A stretch of DNA of 9,619 nucleotides, taken from NCBI GenBank assembly GCA_025964465.1, contig JAOPYS010000432.1, positions 1-9,619 on the forward strand. The letters are read 5' to 3'. Below are positions 5,775 to 9,619 of the stretch, one piece after another. A program made the translations under genes and the position numbers. The notes beneath the pieces are model-generated. The model saw only the letters and a list, made by a program, of their open reading frames with translations. It was not told where the DNA came from and searched no databases. The DNA comes from Thermoleophilia bacterium (GTDB lineage Bacteria; Actinomycetota; Thermoleophilia; Gaiellales; SKUG01). How positions within the stretch are numbered: the first letter of the stretch is position 1; every line of letters begins with the position of its first letter.

Positions 5775-6575
5775 TCAGCGCTCGGCGAGGACCGACGCGC
5801 GCACGCCGCCGAGGGTGTCGAGCGCATCGCGCGCCGACAGCTTGATCGTGGTGAAGATCGGGGTGTCGCGCTCCGTGTAGGCGGAGGCCTCCGAGGCGCG
5901 CATCTCCATCATCAGGTCGAGGAAGTCGTGCACCGAGTCGGTCTCGAACGCGGTCATGAATTCCTGGTCGTCGATGCCGAACGAGAACGCCGTGTTGAGC
6001 GTGACGCCCGGATAGCGGCGACCGATCATCGCGTGGTCGCGCATCATCCGCCCACGCTCCTCGGCCGGCAGCGCGTACCAGCGGCGCTGCTTCACGAAGG
6101 GGTACACGATGAAGTAGCGCTTGTCCGTCGGCGTGACGCTCACGGGACGGGGCTTGCGGAACCCGGCCTGCTCGGCGGCCTTCGTGTACTGCGATCCCTT
6201 GGTCGTCGCGAGGTAGGCGTACGGCGTCTCGAGGTAGGTGCCGAGCTCGGTCGAGGCGATGTCGGTCTGGCACTGCTGCAGCAGGTCGAGGTCCGGCGTC
6301 GCGCGCCACGTCATCAGGTCGATGTCGGGCCGGATGCCGACCGCCGTGTAGGTCCCCAGGACGATGCGCTCCGACCACGCGTCCAGGACCTCGGCGAGCT
6401 CTGTCTTCTGTCGCTCGCGGTCCGCCTCGGGCAGGCGTCGCCACTCCGGCGCGAGCCGGTAGCACGTCCAGCTCACGAAGTGGCGCGCCGCGTCGGCGCC
6501 CTCCTCGACGAACCCGTGGGGGGTGCGGATCGGGTGGTCGCCGAAGCCCTCGTGCTGGTCGTCGTCGGGTGCCAT
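5775..6575 (-). CDS. hemQ: HemQ, coproheme decarboxylase (chlorite dismutase family)
   Basis: This 266-aa enzyme catalyses the last step of the coproporphyrin-dependent heme pathway, oxidative decarboxylation of coproheme III to heme b with hydrogen peroxide, in the cytoplasm. Family signatures are clear: VSWTCYRL near residue 35; YPFVKQRRWY with Y158, the probable catalytic tyrosine; RDHAMIGRRYPG with H181, the probable heme-iron ligand; and the hallmark block SFGIDDQEFMTAFETD at about 198-213. The presence of HemQ rather than chlorite detoxification is inferred from the tyrosine motif and the actinobacterial-like context. The ATG at 6575 follows the peptidase stop by 2 bp (TGAGCATG) and has GGTGGA at 6587-6582, 6 nt upstream. 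The frame stays open much further upstream, but that part overlaps the peptidase gene and is a shadow. The N-terminal 28 residues before the family domain are polar and poorly conserved-looking. Confidence 0.93.
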   Translation of the reverse strand: MAPDDDQHEGFGDHPIRTPHGFVEEGADAARHFVSWTCYRLAPEWRRLPEADRERQKTELAEVLDAWSERIVLGTYTAVGIRPDIDLMTWRATPDLDLLQQCQTDIASTELGTYLETPYAYLATTKGSQYTKAAEQAGFRKPRPVSVTPTDKRYFIVYPFVKQRRWYALPAEERGRMMRDHAMIGRRYPGVTLNTAFSFGIDDQEFMTAFETDSVHDFLDLMMEMRASEASAYTERDTPIFTTIKLSARDALDTLGGVRASVLAER

Positions 6576-6577
6576 GC

Positions 6578-8080
6578 TCAGTCCACCAGGTGGCTGACGA
6601 GGGCCTCGAAGTCGTCGGGCGACGATCCGATCTGGCGCGAGACGTCCTCGTTGGACGGCAGCGAACCCTGCACGAACAGGTCGCGCAGGAAGTCTGCGGC
6701 CTCGCCGTTGCAGAACCACTCCTCGCCGTGCTCGCGCCGCAGCCACGCGATGACCTGCTCGCTCGTGCGCCACGCACGCAGGTAGTCGGCGGCGTACAGG
6801 CCCGCATCCATGTCGCTCGCGAACTGGCTCGTCGGGTAGTCCATCAGCGTCGCGGCGGAGAGTCGCTCGCGGTAGCGCTCGGGGTTGCGCGGGTCGCGCG
6901 GGTCGGCCCAGAACTCGAGTTCGTAGGCGAGCTTGGCGCCGTAGCGGCGGAACAGCGAGGCGTCGACGAAGCGGATCTCGTCGACCACGCGATCGGCCTG
7001 CTCGCGCGAGACGCCGAAGTGGCGCACGTGCCACAGCGGCTCGTGCGTGATCCGCTCCACGACGTAGGAGTAGATCTCGGTCAGGGCGTTGTCGGGCGAG
7101 ACGTAGCGGTGCTCGAACGGGAGCTGGTCGCTCGTGAGCCCGAAGTGCAGCGCGTGCCCGGCCTCGTGCAGGAAGGCCTGGTAGTCGGTGATGCCGCCGG
7201 TGGGCCGCACCACGAGGTGCACCTCCTCGGGCACGCGCACGGGGATGACGCACGCGCGGGGATCCTTCTCCGGACGGTCCTCCAGGTCGGGCAGGATTGT
7301 CGGGATGTCGGCGAGCGGGAACCCGAGCTCGGCCACCGTCCGGTCGCAGACCTCCGCCATGCGCTCGCGCGTGTACGTGTCGTCCCAGCCGTGCAGGGAG
7401 CGCACGTAGGCGGCGTGGGCCCGCGAGGGGCGCTGCACGTCGCGGCCCAGCAGCTCGGGGAAGAGCGTCGCCGCCTGCGCCGCGTACGCATCGGCGGTCC
7501 GGTCGGCGACCTCGGTCACCTGACGCGAGAACTCGGCGACATCGATCCCCATGCGCGCGTTGGCGATGGCCACCTCGCCCTCGAGGCCGAAGACCGCGGA
7601 ACGCAGCTCCTGCGAGCGGGCCGACAGCTCCACGTCGCGCTCGGCAAACTCCTCGTCCGCGCGGCACATGAGCTCGTAGATCGCCTCGCGCCGGTCGTAG
7701 TCGGTCTCTGCGGCGATCATCGCCCCGAGCGCGTTGACCGAGCGCTCCTCGCCATCGAACTCGACACGCCAGGCGAGCCGCTCGTTGGTGAGGTCCTGCG
7801 CGGCCTGGACCACGTCGGCGGCCGCGACGGCGTCGGCCGCCTCGAACCAGAGCCGGCGCATCCGGTCGCGCTCGACCGGGTCGTCGCTCGCGTCGCGGGC
7901 CGCGGAGAGCGCGCTCAGCTGCTCGGGCGTGTACAGGTGGGCGTACGTGCCGTAGATGTCGGCGAAGCGCGACTCGTCCTGCAACCCGACGATCACCTTG
8001 CGCCAGTCGTCGGCTCCCTCGATGAAGTGCTGCTCCATCGCAGCGGCGAACTCGGCTGGGGGCTGTGCGGTCGTCGTCAT
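6578..8080 (-). CDS. M3-like zinc metallopeptidase (oligoendopeptidase type)
   Basis: This 500-aa protein has the gluzincin active site HEAGHALHFG, with zinc ligands H305 and H309 and catalytic E306. A probable third ligand is E335 in NALTEIYSYV, 26 residues on, as in thimet/oligoendopeptidase F enzymes. The long N-terminal helical region (residues 1-250) and the C-terminal segment DMDAGLYAADYLRAWR with a later EEWFCNGEAADFLRDLF match the mostly helical M3 fold. There is no signal peptide, so it should degrade peptides in the cytoplasm. It differs from classic M3 members by Ala at the third position of HExGH. The ATG at 8080 has no Shine-Dalgarno but sits 7 nt after TAGTGT, a -10-like element. 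It is the first gene of a two-gene unit with hemQ. M3 is the best match; a neighbouring helical gluzincin family cannot be excluded. Confidence 0.85.
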   Translation of the reverse strand: MTTTAQPPAEFAAAMEQHFIEGADDWRKVIVGLQDESRFADIYGTYAHLYTPEQLSALSAARDASDDPVERDRMRRLWFEAADAVAAADVVQAAQDLTNERLAWRVEFDGEERSVNALGAMIAAETDYDRREAIYELMCRADEEFAERDVELSARSQELRSAVFGLEGEVAIANARMGIDVAEFSRQVTEVADRTADAYAAQAATLFPELLGRDVQRPSRAHAAYVRSLHGWDDTYTRERMAEVCDRTVAELGFPLADIPTILPDLEDRPEKDPRACVIPVRVPEEVHLVVRPTGGITDYQAFLHEAGHALHFGLTSDQLPFEHRYVSPDNALTEIYSYVVERITHEPLWHVRHFGVSREQADRVVDEIRFVDASLFRRYGAKLAYELEFWADPRDPRNPERYRERLSAATLMDYPTSQFASDMDAGLYAADYLRAWRTSEQVIAWLRREHGEEWFCNGEAADFLRDLFVQGSLPSNEDVSRQIGSSPDDFEALVSHLVD

Positions 8081-8093
8081 GGGCTCGACACTA
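8081..8093 (-). promoter_or_regulatory. Possible leaderless promoter for the M3 peptidase-hemQ operon
   Basis: On the minus strand TAGTGT (8093-8088) fits TAnnnT and ends 7 nt before the ATG at 8080, so the transcript would be leaderless. A weak -35-like TCGACG lies 18 nt upstream of it. The 18-nt stretch from GATAG to ATG nearly repeats that before the gene at 3281. Confidence 0.4.
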
Positions 8094-8142
8094 TCGGGTG
8101 GGATGACCGAACGTCGACGCTGGGATGCGGGTTCCGGGCAGG

Positions 8143-8160
8143 TGTGACGGGATCGTCACA
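8143..8160. promoter_or_regulatory. 18-bp palindrome upstream of the pilus cluster, possible operator
   Basis: TGTGACG-GGAT-CGTCACA has perfect 7-bp arms around a 4-bp centre. It lies 16 bp upstream of the TTGACG at 8177 and 50 bp from the M3 peptidase start, so a bound regulator could affect either operon. It contains TGTGA and TCACA half-sites as in CRP/FNR-family operators, but separated by 8 bp rather than 6. A CACAGA direct repeat follows at 8157-8162 and 8168-8173. Confidence 0.45.
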
Positions 8161-8176
8161 GAGTTGGCACAGATGC

Positions 8177-8221
8177 TTGACGATTTCCCTCTTGCGGTGG
8201 TCTACTTGCATCAGAGTTAAT
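8177..8221 (+). promoter_or_regulatory. Probable promoter region of the pseudopilin cluster
   Basis: Two overlapping options exist. TTGACG (8177-8182) with TCTACT (8201-8206), 18-nt spacer, would start near 8213 and leave a leader of about 15 nt. TTGCGG (8192-8197) with GTTAAT (8216-8221), also 18 nt, would start at the GTG at 8228 and give a leaderless mRNA. This is the most AT-rich stretch of the window, as expected for a promoter. I cannot choose between the two. Confidence 0.5.
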
Positions 8222-8227
8222 AACCTA

Positions 8228-8599
8228 GTGATCACGGTCCGATGCCCCCAGCCTCTCCCCGCCCATCCGAGACCCGCCGCCGCTCCCTCCTCGGAGCGGG
8301 CGCAGGCGACCGTCGAGTTCGTCGGCACCCTGCCGATGCTGCTGCTTGCGGCTGCGGCCTGCCTGCAGGCGCTGCTCGTGGCGATCTCGCTCCTCTTCGC
8401 GCAGGTGGCAGCCGACCGGGCAGCGCACGGCGCCGACCGATCGCGGGCCGTGGCATCCATGCCGCACGCCTGGGCCGCTCGCTCCCGGGTCTCGACGCAG
8501 CACGGCCGGGCCGTGGTGCAGGTTCGACCGCCCGCGGTGCTTCCGGGCGCCGCCCGCTGGCTCACCGTCCGGGCCTCCAGCCGCGAGACGTCGTCGTGA
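8228..8599 (+). CDS. TadE-like pseudopilin
   Basis: This 123-aa protein has a basic/Pro-rich leader of about 25 residues and then a TadE-like N-terminal motif, AQATVEF, with Glu30 five residues after Ala25. That matches prepilin peptidase processing except for Ala instead of the usual Gly at the cleavage position. A single hydrophobic helix follows (about residues 31-55), then a helical Ala/Arg-rich tail and a short Val-rich strand-forming C-terminus. TadE-type proteins are minor pseudopilins of Tad/Flp pili or of related secretion systems. The GTG at 8228 is the first start after the stop-rich, AT-rich promoter and is chosen mainly for that reason. The stop overlaps the next start by 4 bp (GTGA), so the genes are coupled. 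Confidence 0.75.
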   Translation: MITVRCPQPLPAHPRPAAAPSSERAQATVEFVGTLPMLLLAAAACLQALLVAISLLFAQVAADRAAHGADRSRAVASMPHAWAARSRVSTQHGRAVVQVRPPAVLPGAARWLTVRASSRETSS

Positions 8600-8940
8600 A
8601 GGGCGAGCGCGGACAGTCCCTGATTGAGGCAGTGGTCGCCCTGCCGGTGTGCGTCGCGTGCGCCATGGCGATCGTGGACTGCGGCGTGCTCGTGCGTGAC
8701 CGTGTCGCCGTGGCGCAGGCCGCAGCGCGAGCGGCCGAGGCGCACCTGCAGGGTCGCAGCGAGCTGGACGCGGCGCGCGGTGCGCTGCCGGCGGGGCTCT
8801 CGAAGCGCGTCCACGTGCGGGTCGAGGAGCATCGCGTCGTCGTCTCCGCCCCGAGCGGAGCCCGGATCGCGAAGCTCGCCGGACGAACCGTCACCAGCCG
8901 CTCGACGGCAGCCTTCGACGTCGCGGAGGCCGCACGATGA
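8596..8940 (+). CDS. Second TadE/TadF-like pseudopilin
   Basis: This 114-aa protein begins with a six-residue leader, MKGERG, followed by QSLIEAVVALPV. Cleavage after Gly6 puts Glu at +5, an exact type IV prepilin signature. The hydrophobic helix runs to about residue 30. The remaining region has an Ala-rich helix, a probable beta segment (RVHVRVEEHRVVVSAP) and a final stretch resembling the end of TadE-like proteins. It is the second of two consecutive pseudopilin-like genes, as in TadE-TadF pairs. The GTG start overlaps the previous stop by 4 bp. The same frame is open upstream to 8242, but that part overlaps the preceding gene and shows no domain. Its own stop overlaps the next start by 4 bp (ATGA). 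Confidence 0.78.
   Translation: MKGERGQSLIEAVVALPVCVACAMAIVDCGVLVRDRVAVAQAAARAAEAHLQGRSELDAARGALPAGLSKRVHVRVEEHRVVVSAPSGARIAKLAGRTVTSRSTAAFDVAEAAR
8925..8929 (+). promoter_or_regulatory. Strong ribosome-binding site GGAGG for the pseudo-receiver gene
   Basis: GGAGG lies inside the end of the second pseudopilin gene, 7 nt before the ATG at 8937. It fixes the start of the downstream gene and contrasts with the upstream genes of the cluster, which have no clear Shine-Dalgarno. Confidence 0.7.
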
Positions 8941-9619
8941 GCCCGGTCCACGTCATCGTCGGCCAGGACGAGCGCGCCGAGGCCATGTGGGCCACGGCCT
9001 TCTCCGGCGCCGTCGACCTCTACCGCTTCGAGCGCAACGTCGACGCGTTCGAGCGCCTGACCGTGGCCGAGGCGCCGGTCGACCTCGTGGTGCTCACCCC
9101 GGCGCAGCACGGTCCGTTCAACCTCACCGCCGACCAGTTCCTGGCGCGGGTGCTGGAGGGGCCGCTCGGCTCGAGCCGCTGCCTCGCCAACCTGCACGTG
9201 ATCGTCGTCGGCGAGCCCGTGTCCCGGACGCACCCGCGGGTGATGGCCGTCTCGACGCTCGACGCGGCGATCCGACTCGTCAAGTTCGGCGAGCTGGAGC
9301 GCGCCCCGCGCCCGCACGCGCCCGTCCTGCCGGTCGCGACGCCGAACGAGCGACCGCGGGCCAGCGTCGACGACATCGCCGCCATCATCGGCGATTCCGC
9401 CTTCTCCGACTCGGTCATCTCACGGATCTGGGACGCCCCGGCCGAGCCCGAGGCCCGGCCCGAGCCCCGCCGCGAGGCCCCGCGTCGCGACGACGTCGTG
9501 GGTGGTGGGCCGCGCAGGTCCGCCGCGCGCGCCGCGGTCGAAGCCGTCGCATCGGGCCCGGTGCCGGCCACCGGCCTCGCCGGCCCGGGCGAGGCACAGA
9601 TGGCCGCGCCCGCGCCTGC
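8937..9619 (+). CDS. N-terminal part of a probable TadZ/CpaE-like protein, cut by the window end
   Basis: The frame is open for 227 codons and runs off the window. Residues of about 4-125 look like an atypical receiver domain: strand PVHVIVG, helix, strand VDLVVLTP, strand LHVIVVG, then VMAVSTLDAAIRLVKFG. T54 stands where the phospho-accepting Asp would be, so it is unlikely to be phosphorylated. A Pro/Arg/Ala-rich linker follows from about residue 127, interrupted by a short helical motif (DDIAAIIGDSAFSDSVISRIWD without the last residues, about 150-170). TadZ/CpaE proteins combine such a pseudo-receiver with a MinD-like ATPase domain that localises Tad pilus assembly. The ATPase part would lie beyond the window and is not seen. 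The ATGA overlap with a pseudopilin gene supports a Tad role; another receiver-like regulator is possible. Confidence 0.6.
   Translation, partial: MSPVHVIVGQDERAEAMWATAFSGAVDLYRFERNVDAFERLTVAEAPVDLVVLTPAQHGPFNLTADQFLARVLEGPLGSSRCLANLHVIVVGEPVSRTHPRVMAVSTLDAAIRLVKFGELERAPRPHAPVLPVATPNERPRASVDDIAAIIGDSAFSDSVISRIWDAPAEPEARPEPRREAPRRDDVVGGGPRRSAARAAVEAVASGPVPATGLAGPGEAQMAAPAP

Noticed and set aside
6576..7667. Upstream extension of the hemQ frame
   Set aside because: It overlaps the M3 peptidase in another frame and gives an Arg/Gly/Ala-rich sequence; the start at 6575 has a well-spaced ribosome-binding site.
8143..8160. Calling the palindrome a CRP binding site
   Set aside because: The TGTGA and TCACA halves are 8 bp apart, not 6, so only a generic operator call is justified.
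6569..8227. Upstream extension of the first pseudopilin frame
   Set aside because: It is antisense to the M3 peptidase and has no recognisable domain; the real gene begins after the promoter region.

Overview
The window comes from a very GC-rich bacterial chromosome. Codon third positions are almost all G or C, GTG starts are used, and several genes appear to lack a ribosome-binding site. A HemQ-type coproheme decarboxylase, a subtilase of the bacillopeptidase F type and a Tad-like pilus locus fit Actinomycetota, possibly the Thermoleophilia (Solirubrobacterales or Patulibacter-like). That placement is inference, as no rRNA or other marker gene is present.

Layout. At 143-1435 (+) lies an endonuclease/exonuclease/phosphatase (EEP) protein with an N-terminal Gly/Ala-rich membrane-like region. 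It converges with a subtilase at 1461-3095 (-) that has an I9-like prodomain but no signal peptide. After a 185-bp divergent spacer comes a coupled pair: a 112-aa possible zinc-binding protein (3281-3619) and a secreted GH18 hydrolase (3619-4788). A perfect 10-bp hairpin separates the hydrolase from a tRNA-Leu(CAG) gene on the minus strand (4825-4908). A 55-bp interval with -10-like elements on both strands leads into two small four-helix membrane proteins (4964-5347 and 5373-5765). These converge with a minus-strand operon of an M3-like metallopeptidase (6578-8080) followed after 2 bp by hemQ (5775-6575). Divergent from that operon, after 147 bp holding an 18-bp palindrome, starts a tightly overlapped cluster: two TadE/pseudopilin-like proteins (8228-8599, 8596-8940) and the N-terminal part of a pseudo-receiver protein (8937 to the window end), probably TadZ/CpaE-like.

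How the genes work together. The clearest units are M3 peptidase-hemQ (heme synthesis by the coproporphyrin pathway), the zinc-protein-GH18 pair (exported glycan hydrolysis), and the start of a Tad-type pilus or secretion operon. I see no CRISPR array, insertion sequence, integrase, phage gene or recognised defence system. Nearly everything belongs to known families. The less ordinary signals are in gene arrangement and regulation: near-identical leaderless-type start regions before two unrelated genes, an overlapping bidirectional promoter at the tRNA, two 7-4-7 palindromes in divergent spacers, and a subtilase whose start excludes a hidden signal peptide.
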